Shown one piece after another: positions 4,967 to 12,677 of a DNA stretch of 12,677 bases. The stretch is from an uncultured Clostridia bacterium. Lineage in GTDB: Bacteria; Bacillota; Clostridia; Christensenellales; Borkfalkiaceae. Under the pieces are notes generated by a model. The model did no database searches. It saw only the letters and a list, made by a program, of their open reading frames with translations, and was not told the DNA's origin. The position numbers were made by a program, and so were the translations under genes. The first letter of the stretch is position 1. Each line of letters opens with the position of its first letter. The stretch is taken from positions 1 to 12,677 of the forward strand of contig CAJGCN010000034.1 of assembly GCA_904501815.1 (NCBI GenBank), given 5' to 3'.

Positions 4967-5290
4967 ATGGATATTTTGAGTTTGTTGCTTTTATATTATC
5001 TTTCACAAAAGGACGATTTTTTCGAGAGTATAAAACCCTTGCTCGGCAATATCAAAAGTTCGGAAAATATGCTGAAATTCTTAAACGATTTAAACCGTTT
5101 TTCGGAAATGTTCAACGCTTTTAAAAACGGGAGTGAACCGCAAAAGTCCGACCGACCGACCACCCCCTTGAAAGACGAACCCAAAAAAGAACCACCGCCG
5201 AAAAAAGAAAATTCGCAATCCCCCATTTCGGGAATTGCGAACGAATTTATCCAACAAAGTTTAGACGCGTATTTTAAAAAACGCTCATAA
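4967..5290 (+). CDS. Small hypothetical protein with short hydrophobic N-terminus
   Basis: I do not recognise this 107-aa protein. It begins with a short hydrophobic stretch, MDILSLLLLYYL (1-12), too short and lacking a basic n-region for a typical signal peptide. A helical segment follows (about 16-54), then a Pro/Lys/Glu-rich linker (about 58-82, with PKKEPPPKKE) and a C-terminal helix (about 85-105, ISGIANEFIQQSLDAYFKKR). The linker between two helices suggests a small scaffold or membrane-proximal adaptor, which is speculation. No SD precedes the ATG; a promoter -10 lies 5 nt upstream, consistent with leaderless translation. The gene diverges from a second small unknown gene and converges on the SDR gene 17 bp away. 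The reading frame is probably real but the start is uncertain. Confidence 0.65.
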   Translation: MDILSLLLLYYLSQKDDFFESIKPLLGNIKSSENMLKFLNDLNRFSEMFNAFKNGSEPQKSDRPTTPLKDEPKKEPPPKKENSQSPISGIANEFIQQSLDAYFKKRS

Positions 5291-5311
5291 GTTTTTCAAT
5301 CAAAATCTTAT
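5287..5311. other. Weak AT-rich hairpin between convergent genes
   Basis: ATAAG (5287-5291) and TTTT pair with AAAA and CTTAT (5307-5311) around CAATC, with one T-T mismatch. It spans both convergent stop codons. Without a T-tract on either strand it is at best a poor bidirectional terminator. Confidence 0.3.
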
Positions 5312-6015
5312 AAACAAAACCCGCCGTTGACGGGAATATCCGCGCCGGTGATATAGTCGTTTTCTTCCAAGAATAAAACGGCTTTGGCTACGTCTTCGCC
5401 TACGCCAAGCCGACCGAGCGGAATTTCTTCTTTTAACGCTTGTAAATCCGTTTCGGAAAAACAAGCGTTCATTTTCGTTTGGATAACGCCGGGTGAAATA
5501 CAGTTTACCCGTACGCCCGAATAGCCTAATTCTTTGGCAAGCGCTTTCGTGAACCCGATAAGAGCGGCTTTGCTGGCAGAATATACGCTCTCACAGCTCC
5601 CGCCGACTTCCCCCCACACGGAAGAAATATTGACAATCAATCCGCTTTGGTTGGAAATCATACTTTTCGAAGCTTCGCGAGAACATAAAAACGCACCTTC
5701 GACGTTTACCGAAAACACCTTTTTAAAATCGTCCAGCGTGGTGTCTTGCAACTGTTTTATAAGGGATACGCCCGCGTTGTTGACGAGTATATCCACCCCG
5801 CCGATTTTTTCAAACAACGCTTGCACTTGCGCTTCGCTGGCGACGTTAGACAAATACGTTTCCGCGCCTAAAAGCCGAAGCTCTTTCGCGCTTTCCTCGT
5901 CTTTGGAATACGAAACGCATACCCGCGCTTCTTTGCGGGTGTATTTTTTTAAAAACGCGCGCGCGATTGCCGCGCCGATTCCGCGCACCCCGCCTGTGAT
6001 TAAAATAGTTTTCAT
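5308..6015 (-). CDS. SDR-family reductase, probably EF-P 5-aminopentanone reductase (YmfI-like)
   Basis: A classical short-chain dehydrogenase/reductase of 235 aa. It has the NAD(P)-binding TGGVRGIG (7-14), NNAG (79-82), Asn104 and catalytic Ser132 (NISSVWG). The YxxxK catalytic pair is Tyr145/Lys149 (YSASK), with NCISPGVIQT (171-180) downstream and a C-terminal VNGGF. The wording of the middle and C-terminal parts (NISSVWGEVG, PLGRLG) fits Clostridia proteins annotated as elongation factor P 5-aminopentanone reductase (YmfI), which reduces the modification on EF-P Lys32. FabG (3-oxoacyl-ACP reductase) is the main alternative and cannot be excluded without a tree. It is the last gene of the aro unit: its ATG overlaps the aroK stop by one base (TAATG), so translation is coupled. 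No efp, acp or fab gene is in view. Confidence 0.88.
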   Translation of the reverse strand: MKTILITGGVRGIGAAIARAFLKKYTRKEARVCVSYSKDEESAKELRLLGAETYLSNVASEAQVQALFEKIGGVDILVNNAGVSLIKQLQDTTLDDFKKVFSVNVEGAFLCSREASKSMISNQSGLIVNISSVWGEVGGSCESVYSASKAALIGFTKALAKELGYSGVRVNCISPGVIQTKMNACFSETDLQALKEEIPLGRLGVGEDVAKAVLFLEENDYITGADIPVNGGFCL

Positions 6016-6536
6016 TAAGCACCAGCCCCGTTGATTTTTAAAAGCCCGATAATCTCTTGCGCGATTTGTTCAGGCATTTTTCCGTCTACGTCGACGATAT
6101 AATCGGCTACGCTTTCATACACGGGCGAACGCTCCGCTAAAAGTCTTGCAAGCCGATCGCGAATGGTTTCGGTGGAAGTTTGCAATAGCGGACGAGTTCC
6201 GTCCACTTTCAACCGTTCGGCAAGCGTGTTTAACGAAGCGCGCAAAAACACGATTTTTCCGTTCTCTTGCAAGATTTTATCGTTCTCGCTTTTCAACACC
6301 AAACCGCCGCCCGTCGAGATTACCAAGTTATCCTGACCGCTTAATTCTTTCACGATTTCCGTTTCGATTTTGCGGAAATATTCTTCGCCGTAATATTCGA
6401 AAATATCCGAAATCTTCCCGTGTCTATCCACGATCATACCGTCGGTATCATACCATCTTCTGCCCGTACGTTCGGCGATTTTAATTCCGATCGTGGTTTT
6501 GCCTGCGCCCATCATACCGCATAAAATTACGTTCAT
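6015..6536 (-). CDS. aroK: Shikimate kinase
   Basis: Phosphorylates shikimate to shikimate-3-phosphate with ATP, the fifth step of chorismate synthesis, in the cytosol. It is 173 aa, the normal length. The Walker A loop is GMMGAGKTT (7-15). The shikimate-contacting residues are Asp32 (YDTD), Arg55 (FRKIE), Gly76-78 (STGGG) and, in the lid, Arg115 (GTRPLL). Arg136 (ERSPVY) is near the adenine. SD GGGAGAG lies just upstream of the ATG. An 18-bp gap separates it from aroQ, and it overlaps the SDR gene by one base. Nothing unusual is seen; aroK and aroL cannot be told apart here, and aroK is the default name. Confidence 0.96.
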   Translation of the reverse strand: MNVILCGMMGAGKTTIGIKIAERTGRRWYDTDGMIVDRHGKISDIFEYYGEEYFRKIETEIVKELSGQDNLVISTGGGLVLKSENDKILQENGKIVFLRASLNTLAERLKVDGTRPLLQTSTETIRDRLARLLAERSPVYESVADYIVDVDGKMPEQIAQEIIGLLKINGAGA

Positions 6537-6554
6537 ATTCTCTCCCTTTACGGT

Positions 6555-6995
6555 TTATTGTTCCGCCCGAAATTTCAAGCCTTCGATTGCGGCGATATAG
6601 CTTCCCACGCCAAACCCGAAGACCGTGCCTGCGCACACTTCCGAAAGCACGCTGTTTTTTCTAAATTCTTCACGGGCGTGTACGTTCGAAATATGCACTT
6701 CCACAACGGGAATATCAATCGCCGCAATCGCATCGCGAAGCGCGTAGCTATAATGCGTAAACGCGCCGGCGTTTAATAAAATGCCGTCGAACGACTTATT
6801 TAAAAAGGCTTCGTGGAGTTTATTGACAAGCTCGCCTTCGATATTGCTTTGATAAAAAGCCGTTTCAATTCCGCGCGCCTTTGCGTATGCGGAAATTTTT
6901 TCGTTGATTTCTTCCAGCGTTTGAGAGCCGTAAACGCTCCGTTCGCGCTTGCCCGTCAAGTTGAGATTGACTCCGTTTATCACTAAAATTTTCAT
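6555..6995 (-). CDS. aroQ: Type II 3-dehydroquinate dehydratase
   Basis: Converts 3-dehydroquinate to 3-dehydroshikimate, third step of the shikimate pathway, as a dodecameric type II enzyme. It is 146 aa, the usual length. GVNLNLTGKRE (8-18) carries the active-site lid Arg17, followed by the catalytic Tyr22. QSNIEGELVN spans 49-58, and LNAGAFTHYSYALRDAI holds Asn75 and His81. VVEVHISNVHAREEFR has catalytic His101, and Arg112 closes the site. The residue numbers match the well-studied type II enzymes. The start ATG overlaps the aroE stop by four bases (ATGA), with SD GAGGTGATG upstream, so the pair is coupled. Confidence 0.97.
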   Translation of the reverse strand: MKILVINGVNLNLTGKRERSVYGSQTLEEINEKISAYAKARGIETAFYQSNIEGELVNKLHEAFLNKSFDGILLNAGAFTHYSYALRDAIAAIDIPVVEVHISNVHAREEFRKNSVLSEVCAGTVFGFGVGSYIAAIEGLKFRAEQ

Positions 6996-7825
6996 AACAT
7001 CACCTCGTTTTCGTATTTTTCATATAACCGTTCGGCTTCCTGCGGTTTTGGCTCGCGGTTTAAAAACAAGCAATCCGCATAATACGCTTGATAAAAGAGC
7101 ATAGAAGCGCCGTTCACGCATTTCTTTACGCCTTGCGTTTTCGCAAGCCGTAGGAACTCCGATTCGGGGGGAGTATAAATTAAATCCACCGCCGCTTCCG
7201 CGCCTTTGAACGCTTCCGCTAAAACGGGAGATTGCCCTTCTTTATCGTGCATTCCCACACCCGTACAGTTAATTAAAATTTCAAAAGACCCGCCGTAAAT
7301 TCCTTGTTCGCTCTCGTCTGCCGTTGCTGTTTTTACCGCTATTTCCCGCGCCGTTTCGGCTAATTTTTCTTGATTTCTTTGATACAAATAGACGTCCGCG
7401 CCTGCATTTTTCAAGGCGACTGCCGAGCTTCTGCCCGACCCGCCACCGCCAAGCACGAGCGTTTTTTTGCCTTTTACGTGAATTCCTGCGCAAGTGAGCA
7501 TTTGCATAAACCCGCGCGCGTCGGTATTATATCCCGTGCGCGTGGCGCAAACGACGGTGTTCACCGCGCCGATTTCGCCCGCTTCTTTTTCTATTCCGTC
7601 GAGATATTCCATAATATCCCGCTTATAGGGAATGGTGATATTAAACCCGTCGAAATCCCCTAAAAAGCGACGAACGATACAATCGAAATCATCTACGCCA
7701 ACGGACACCTTCTCGTATTCGCAACCGTAGCCAAGCTCCTTTAAAATAAAGGTATGTACGGCAGGACTTGGAGATTTTGACACGTCTTTTCCGAGTAAGC
7801 CTAAGCGTAATATTTTTTCGTTCAT
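6992..7825 (-). CDS. aroE: Shikimate dehydrogenase (NADP+)
   Basis: Reduces 3-dehydroshikimate to shikimate with NADPH, the fourth pathway step. It is 277 aa. The shikimate pocket shows Ser18/Ser20 (SKSPSPAVH), Asn62 and Thr64 in FNITIPYK with catalytic Lys68, Asn89 (GAVNT) and Asp102 (YNTDARGF). The nucleotide loop is GGGGSGRS (126-133), where GAGGAxRA is usual. Residues DLIYTPPESEFL (214-225) and NGASMLFYQA (238-247) are typical of the C-terminal part. The wording of the loop suggests AroE rather than the YdiB-type quinate/shikimate paralogue, supported by its place in a complete aro operon. The SD is weak (GCAGGT). The gap to aroA is 17 bp. Confidence 0.95.
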   Translation of the reverse strand: MNEKILRLGLLGKDVSKSPSPAVHTFILKELGYGCEYEKVSVGVDDFDCIVRRFLGDFDGFNITIPYKRDIMEYLDGIEKEAGEIGAVNTVVCATRTGYNTDARGFMQMLTCAGIHVKGKKTLVLGGGGSGRSSAVALKNAGADVYLYQRNQEKLAETAREIAVKTATADESEQGIYGGSFEILINCTGVGMHDKEGQSPVLAEAFKGAEAAVDLIYTPPESEFLRLAKTQGVKKCVNGASMLFYQAYYADCLFLNREPKPQEAERLYEKYENEVML

Positions 7826-7842
7826 TCCATACCTGCCCCTGC

Positions 7843-9090
7843 TTATAACGCTAATTTTTCAAAAAAGTCGGGAAAGGAAATCGCGCAACATTCCGCGTTT
7901 TCAATTTCTCCGCCGTCTTTTGAAGCAATCAAACCGACTGCCGCCGTCATAGCAATTCTATGGTCGAGATAACTGTTTACCCGCCCCCCTTTCAAGGAAG
8001 GTTTTCCGACGATAATAAACCCGTCGTCCGTTTCAAGGCAATCCCCGCCTATGCGGTTGATAAGCTCCGCCGTCGTTTTAATGCGGTCGCTTTCTTTCAC
8101 GCGCAATTCTTTCGCGCCGTAAATACGGCTTTCCCCGTTTGCAAACGCGCAAAGCAACGCAATCAACGGCAATTCGTCAATCAGAGCAGGAATAATTTCC
8201 CCGCCGAGCTCTATCGCTTGCAACTTCGATTGTTCCACGAGTATATCCGCAATTTCTTCCCCGCCCGAAACGTGGCGGTTTAACAACGAATAGTTTACGC
8301 CTAACTTATCAAACGCCGTTAAAATTCCCGTACGCGTGGGATTTACGCCGACGTTTTTACAAAGCGTTTTGCCTTTGAGTGCGCCGAGCGCCATAAAATA
8401 CGCCGCCGAAGAAATATCCGAAGGCACGCTAACGTCAATCGCGTGAAGCTCACTACGCTCTATTTCCACCGCGTTGCCGTCCACTCGAAGTTTTGCGCCC
8501 ATAGCCTGCAACATTCTTTCGGTATGATCGCGGGATTTAATCGGCTCTATCACACGCGTAATCCCGTCTGCGCCAAGCCCTGCGAGCAAAATCGCGCTTT
8601 TGACCTGCGCAGACGAAATTTGCAAGGAAATTTCACGCCCAACAAGCGTTGCAGGGGAAACGAACAACGGGGCTTTCCCGTCCGTCGTGCAAACGTTTGC
8701 GCCGAGCAAAGCAAGGGGCTCGGATACCCGTTTCATAGGACGAGTGGATAAAGAGTCGTCGCCGTATAATTCCGCTCGTATTCCTTTTCCCGCTACCAAC
8801 CCCGTCAACAGGCGAATGGTCGTGCCGGAGTTTCCGCAGTTTAATCGTTTTCCGCTTTCAAAACGGCTAACTCCTTTCACGTAAATCTTATTTCCGTCAA
8901 CGCGTACGGTTGCGCCAAGTTCCCGCATACACGCGGCGGTGGATAAACAGTCTTCCCCCGTCAACGCGTTTTCAATGACCGCTTCGCCGTTTGCGCAAGC
9001 GTTTAGCATCACGGCGCGGTGGGTAATCGATTTATCGCCGGGCAGAGAAAACTCCCCTTCGAAATATTTTTTAGGCTTTATTACTTGCAT
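7843..9090 (-). CDS. aroA: 3-phosphoshikimate 1-carboxyvinyltransferase (EPSP synthase)
   Basis: Transfers the enolpyruvyl group of PEP to shikimate-3-phosphate, sixth pathway step. The 415-aa protein is somewhat shorter than the E. coli enzyme (427). Substrate motifs seen are LPGDKSITHRA (16-26, Lys20 and Arg25), GNSGTTIRL (86-94), RPMKR (117-121), SSAQVKSAILLAGL (159-172), PALIDELP (301-308, Asp305), RVKESDRIK (330-338) and YLDHRIAM (374-381). The GNSGTT-R sequence and the SSAQVKSAIL block are of the Bacillus/Staphylococcus sort rather than the E. coli sort (GNAGTAMRP). Glyphosate sensitivity is not predicted here. SD AAGGAAAAAAGGT precedes the ATG; the gap to aroB is 12 bp. Confidence 0.97.
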   Translation of the reverse strand: MQVIKPKKYFEGEFSLPGDKSITHRAVMLNACANGEAVIENALTGEDCLSTAACMRELGATVRVDGNKIYVKGVSRFESGKRLNCGNSGTTIRLLTGLVAGKGIRAELYGDDSLSTRPMKRVSEPLALLGANVCTTDGKAPLFVSPATLVGREISLQISSAQVKSAILLAGLGADGITRVIEPIKSRDHTERMLQAMGAKLRVDGNAVEIERSELHAIDVSVPSDISSAAYFMALGALKGKTLCKNVGVNPTRTGILTAFDKLGVNYSLLNRHVSGGEEIADILVEQSKLQAIELGGEIIPALIDELPLIALLCAFANGESRIYGAKELRVKESDRIKTTAELINRIGGDCLETDDGFIIVGKPSLKGGRVNSYLDHRIAMTAAVGLIASKDGGEIENAECCAISFPDFFEKLAL

Positions 9091-9102
9091 ACCTTTTTTC
9101 CT

Positions 9103-10182
9103 TTATAATCCCAACGCTTTTATCCCTTCTAAAAGCATACGCACGTAGCGTTCAAAAGATAAGCTCACCGTCGTCCATTCGTTCTTCGCTTTGGCAACGG
9201 CTAACGTTATCAGTCCGCTTTGCGTGTTCTTTTTATCCGCTTTCGCCTTTTCGGCATCTACTGCAATCGACGAAAAGTCAGGTTTTTGATACGGCGCAAC
9301 GGCAATCGCCGACTGCACGATTTTTATCAATTTTTCACCGTATTCCTTTTCGCATACCCCTAATAAAAGGGCGATTTGCGTTTCCAACAGCATACCGTAC
9401 AGCACTCCTTCGCCGTGCGAAAAGCCGTGCGAAAGCTCAATAGCGTGCCCCGTCGTATGCCCCACGTTCAAGCATTTACGCTCGCCCGTTTCCTTTTCGT
9501 CGCGCTCTACAACCCCTGCTTTTAAGCGTATACTCTCGGCAATTAAACCGCTTAAAAACTCCAAAGAGCCTAAACGCTCGGTATTTGCGGAAAGTTCATC
9601 AAAAAACGCTCCGTCAAGCGCGGCGTATTTAACGATTTCGCCCATACCACATTTAATCTCCCGCGCGGGCAACGTAGACAAAAACCGACTGTCGACGATT
9701 ACTTCTTGCGGTTGATAAAACGCCCCGACGATATTTTTGACACCGCCCAAGTCCACCGCCGTTTTCCCGCCGACACCGCTATCTACCTGCGCTAACAGCG
9801 TGGTAGGGACTTGCACGCAAGCAATACCGCGCATATACAGCGAAGCCGCTAACCCGCCGATATCCCCAACGACGCCACCGCCGACAGCAAAGAGCTTGGA
9901 CGTTCTAAGCAGTCCCGCTTTCGTCATTGCTAATAAAATGTTTTCCAAAGACTGAAAAGTTTTATATTCTTCGCCCGCAGGTAAAACGTAAATTTCCGTA
10001 TTTTTAAAATATTCTTCAAAAAAATCCTGATGCAGAGCGTAAACGTTGCAATCAGTCAACACGAAATTGACTTGTCCTGCCGTCAGCAAAGGCAAGCGTT
10101 CTTTCGTCGCGTTTGCGCCTATCGTAATTCTTGCTTTCATAGACGGAGCGTTCAGCTCCACCACTTGCGTTTGTCCGTTCAT
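9103..10182 (-). CDS. aroB: 3-dehydroquinate synthase
   Basis: Cyclises DAHP to 3-dehydroquinate using NAD+ and a divalent metal, second pathway step. From the ATG at 10182 the product is 359 aa, the normal length. NAD binding is GGGVVGD (101-107). The active site shows Asp134, Lys140 and Asn150 in VDSGVGGKTAVDLGGVKN. The metal ligands are Glu182 (GMGEIVKYA), His242 (NVGHTTGHAIE) and His256 (SHGEG). Lys318 lies in the DKKN stretch. An in-frame extension upstream to 10326 overlaps aroC and has no family match. The SD AAGGAG with a 7-nt gap before the ATG decides the start. The gene is 14 bp downstream of the aroC stop. Confidence 0.97.
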   Translation of the reverse strand: MNGQTQVVELNAPSMKARITIGANATKERLPLLTAGQVNFVLTDCNVYALHQDFFEEYFKNTEIYVLPAGEEYKTFQSLENILLAMTKAGLLRTSKLFAVGGGVVGDIGGLAASLYMRGIACVQVPTTLLAQVDSGVGGKTAVDLGGVKNIVGAFYQPQEVIVDSRFLSTLPAREIKCGMGEIVKYAALDGAFFDELSANTERLGSLEFLSGLIAESIRLKAGVVERDEKETGERKCLNVGHTTGHAIELSHGFSHGEGVLYGMLLETQIALLLGVCEKEYGEKLIKIVQSAIAVAPYQKPDFSSIAVDAEKAKADKKNTQSGLITLAVAKAKNEWTTVSLSFERYVRMLLEGIKALGL

Positions 10183-10196
10183 AACAGCTCCTTTCT

Positions 10197-11333
10197 TTAC
10201 GGCAAAGCCTGATAACGGGCTTTCACTTGGGCTATCGTGTCCCCGCCTAATCTTTCGGAAACCGCCACAGCAAGCGCTTCCGCAACCGCCGCTTCCGCAA
10301 TCACTTCTAGCGCAAAAATCGCGCAAACGTCGCTACGTTCGGAAGCCGCCACCGCGATTTCTTTCGTTGAAAAGTCTACCGTTTGCAAACCTTTCATTAA
10401 GGTAGGAATAGGTTTCATTGCCACGCGCAAAACAAGTTCTTCGCCGTTGGTCATCCCCCCTTCCAAACCGCCCGCGCGGTTGGTTTCACGGCAAAACCGC
10501 TCGTCTTTATAATAAATTTCGTCGTGTACGTCTTTTCCGCTCACGCTCGCAACTTCAAAGCCCATACCGATTTCCACGCCCTTGACGGCTTGTATACTCA
10601 TCAAAGCGCGGGCAAGGCGCGCGTCTAATTTCTCGCCGTAGGTCATCATACTGCCAAACCCGCTTTTAATTCCTTTCACGCGAATTTCGGCTATTCCGCC
10701 TGCCGTATCGCCCGCTTTTTTAAGCTCGGCAATCTTTTCTTCGGCAAGCCGTTCCGCCTTTTCGTCGAGCATACCCACACCCGTCGTTTTCGCGCGCTTT
10801 AACTCGTCGAACGAATACCTGCCTTCGTCTTTTACTCCGCAAACTTCTTTCACGTATCCGCCGATTTGAATACCGAGCTCAGACAAATATTGCTTAAACA
10901 CGCTACCCGCCGCCACGCGAATTGCCGTTTCTCTTGCGGAAGCGCGTTCTAAAATATTTCTCGCATCCGTTTGGTCGAATTTCATCATTCCCGTAAGGTC
11001 TGCGTGTCCGGGACGGACTTTTGTAAGCGATTTTTGCGCCATGACTTGCTCGTCACATTCACCCGCCGACATTGCCCGTTCCCAGTTTTGAAAATCCTTA
11101 TTAAAAATACAAAGCGCAACGGGGCCACCCAGCGTTTCGCCATTGCGTACCCCTGTTAAAATTTCCACTTGGTCGCGCTCGATTTTTTGCCGACCGCCAC
11201 GACCGTAGCCACTTTGTCTGAGTGAAAGCTCGTGATTGATTTTTTCCGTGCTGATAGCTAAGTGTGCGGGTAAACCTTCTATAATCGCCACGAGCGCCTT
11301 TCCGTGCGATTCTCCCGCCGTCGTAAGTTTCAT
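10197..11333 (-). CDS. aroC: Chorismate synthase
   Basis: Converts EPSP to chorismate, last step of the pathway, using reduced FMN. It is 378 aa. The catalytic His10 is in AGESHG at the N-terminus. RPGHAD (107-112) includes His110. RASARETAIRVAAG (130-143), GLEGGMTNGE (289-298), KPI at 307-309 and the ERSD of the C-terminal part (332-335) are the conserved FMN- and EPSP-binding stretches. The ATG follows an AAAAGAGAGAAAAG purine-rich SD. It is the first aro gene of the unit, 15 bp after the clpC stop, so it is either read with clpC or from a promoter inside it. I saw no obvious promoter in the 15-bp gap. Confidence 0.97.
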   Translation of the reverse strand: MKLTTAGESHGKALVAIIEGLPAHLAISTEKINHELSLRQSGYGRGGRQKIERDQVEILTGVRNGETLGGPVALCIFNKDFQNWERAMSAGECDEQVMAQKSLTKVRPGHADLTGMMKFDQTDARNILERASARETAIRVAAGSVFKQYLSELGIQIGGYVKEVCGVKDEGRYSFDELKRAKTTGVGMLDEKAERLAEEKIAELKKAGDTAGGIAEIRVKGIKSGFGSMMTYGEKLDARLARALMSIQAVKGVEIGMGFEVASVSGKDVHDEIYYKDERFCRETNRAGGLEGGMTNGEELVLRVAMKPIPTLMKGLQTVDFSTKEIAVAASERSDVCAIFALEVIAEAAVAEALAVAVSERLGGDTIAQVKARYQALP

Positions 11334-11348
11334 AATCTTTTCTCTCTT

Positions 11349-12677
11349 TTAATCAATTCTAAACATTAATTCCCCAGCAATACAATCCACCACGACCTTT
11401 TGACCGTTTTGAATTTTGCCGAGTAAAATTTCTTCGGAAAGCTTATCTTCAATACGCTTTTGCACCACCCGTTTTAAGGGGCGCGCGCCGTATTGCGGGT
11501 CGTATCCTTCTTTGACGAGCGCGTTGAGCGCTAAAGAAGTTAAGCAAAGATAAATCCCCCGCTGTTCTTGCAAGCGTTTGGCAAGGCTTTCCACGATTTT
11601 TCCGCCGATTTTCGCGCAATCTTCTTCCGAAAGACTGTGGAAGACGATTACGTCGTCCATACGGTTTAAAAACTCAGGGCGGAAACGTTCTTTAAGCGAT
11701 TTGGTAATCCGCTCTTTCATGCCTTCGTATTCCCTTTGCGTTTGCGCAGGGCTTTCCTGCCCGATACTGCCACCAAAGCCGTATACGCCCGTTTTTTCGC
11801 TCGACGTTTCCGCCGCGCCGATATTCGACGTTAAGATAATCACGGCGTTTTTAAAGCTCGTCGTTCTCCCTTTGCTGTCCGTCAACCGACCGTCGTCTAA
11901 GATTTGCAACAACAAATTAAACACGTCGGGATGCGCTTTTTCAATCTCGTCGAATAAAATTACGCAATAAGGCTTAGTGCGGACTTTATCGGTCAGTTGA
12001 CCCGTTTGCGAATCGTCGTAGCCCGCGTATCCGGGAGGCGCGCCGATAAGCTTGGAAACCGACTGTTTTTCCATATATTCGCTCATATCCAAGCGAATCA
12101 TTTGTTCTTCCGAGCCGAACAACGCTTGCGCAAGCGCTTTGCAAAGGTCGGTTTTCCCCACCCCCGTAGGTCCTACGAAAATAAACGAGCCGATAGGTCT
12201 TGACGGGTCTTTCAGCCCTGCTCTCGCCCGACGAATAGCTTTTGCCACCGCGCTGACCGCTTCGTTTTGCCCGACGATACGCTTATGCAAATCGTCTTCT
12301 AAGCGCATCAGCTTTTCGCCTTCTTCTTGCGTGATTTTCATAAGGGGAATTTTCATTCTCGCGCTTACGATTGCCGCAACCTGTTCTTTGCCAAGCTCGT
12401 ATCTGCCGTCAGACAAACGTTTTAACGCCTGCGCGCGCGTAAGCGTTTCCAAGCGTTCTTCCGCTTCTTTCACTTCTTCAAAAACCCGCTTAGCGTTGAC
12501 GTAATCCCCCGCGCTTTCAAACCGCGCGTTTTCCGCTCGCTTACGCTTAATTTCGTATTCGAGTTCTTTGGTTTCGCCCGCGCTCGCAAGCTCGTTTGAA
12601 CCGCTTGAAACGATACGCGCGCGCGCCGCCGCTTCGTCGATTAAGTCAATGGCTTTATCGGGCAAAAAACGGTCGGT
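11349..12677 (-). CDS. clpC: ClpC-type ATP-dependent Clp protease ATPase subunit, C-terminal part (cut by window edge)
   Basis: ClpC unfolds substrates and feeds them to ClpP. The 442 visible residues begin at TDRFLPDKAIDLIDEA, so the N-terminal domain and most of the first AAA module are outside. Then come a coiled-coil/UVR-like middle stretch (about 40-80) and the second AAA module. Walker A is GPTGVGKT (169-176), pore loop GYAG (216-219), Walker B ILFDEIEKAH (240-249), TSN sensor 1 (283-285) and GARPLKR sensor 2 (397-403). A YGF tripeptide (299-301) matches the (hydrophobic)GF loop that docks ClpP, favouring ClpC over ClpB. The window does not show whether ctsR-mcsAB precede it. Its stop is 15 bp upstream of aroC, an unusual neighbour for clpC. 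Confidence 0.9.
   Translation of the reverse strand, partial: TDRFLPDKAIDLIDEAAARARIVSSGSNELASAGETKELEYEIKRKRAENARFESAGDYVNAKRVFEEVKEAEERLETLTRAQALKRLSDGRYELGKEQVAAIVSARMKIPLMKITQEEGEKLMRLEDDLHKRIVGQNEAVSAVAKAIRRARAGLKDPSRPIGSFIFVGPTGVGKTDLCKALAQALFGSEEQMIRLDMSEYMEKQSVSKLIGAPPGYAGYDDSQTGQLTDKVRTKPYCVILFDEIEKAHPDVFNLLLQILDDGRLTDSKGRTTSFKNAVIILTSNIGAAETSSEKTGVYGFGGSIGQESPAQTQREYEGMKERITKSLKERFRPEFLNRMDDVIVFHSLSEEDCAKIGGKIVESLAKRLQEQRGIYLCLTSLALNALVKEGYDPQYGARPLKRVVQKRIEDKLSEEILLGKIQNGQKVVVDCIAGELMFRID

Noticed and set aside
7281..7493. Arg-rich minus-strand frame inside aroE
   Set aside because: It is an alternative frame of aroE, with composition typical of an out-of-frame shadow.
10183..10326. 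48-residue N-terminal extension of aroB
   Set aside because: It overlaps aroC, has a Cys/Gly-rich composition unlike AroB, and a clear SD precedes the internal ATG at 10182.
1..12677. A wholly new defence, mobile or secondary-metabolite system
   Set aside because: Most genes are conserved housekeeping families in ordinary order; only small genes and regulatory overlaps remain unexplained.

Overview
The window looks like a chromosomal segment of a Gram-positive Clostridia-type bacterium (Bacillota), probably an uncultured gut lineage. This is inferred from the gene set and the signals: strong GGAGG ribosome-binding sites, consensus sigma-A promoters, a T-box riboswitch in front of pheS, a Bacillus-like AroA and a CotF-like small protein. 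No phage, transposase, CRISPR array, rRNA or tRNA gene is visible. Almost all genes lie on the minus strand.

Region 1 (1-1600, minus): the 5' part of pheS, cut by the window edge, preceded by a tRNA-Phe-responsive T-box leader and a near-consensus promoter. Upstream lies mscL, a mechanosensitive channel with an unusually long charged cytoplasmic helix, with its own consensus promoter. The terminator-like hairpin after mscL overlaps the pheS -35 box. Region 2 (1600-1820) has no gene but holds a cluster of short dispersed-repeat units sharing GTCATTGCGAG and GCAATCT ends, some inverted. Region 3 (1820-3034, minus): two overlapping tiny genes for helical proteins (the second CotF-like), then nth (endonuclease III). 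A hairpin between nth and the small genes is both a plausible terminator and the site of the next gene's Shine-Dalgarno.

Region 4 (3039-4583): a DUF3343 protein (putative S/Se carrier family) diverges from a cysteine-desulfurase-like PLP enzyme, which suggests a small sulfur or selenium transfer module. Region 5 (4590-5290): two small unrecognised genes in divergent orientation, one apparently read from a leaderless mRNA.

Region 6 (5308-12677, minus): a tightly packed run, in transcription order clpC (3' part only), aroC, aroB, aroA, aroE, aroQ, aroK and an SDR reductase resembling the EF-P modifier YmfI. The gaps are 12-18 bp or short overlaps. The six aro genes cover every step from DAHP to chorismate. 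DAHP synthase and the chorismate-using enzymes are not in the window. The most notable points are the DUF3343/desulfurase pair, the SD-containing hairpin after nth, the small unknown gene pairs and the non-aro genes flanking the aro operon. I did not find a clearly new biological system.
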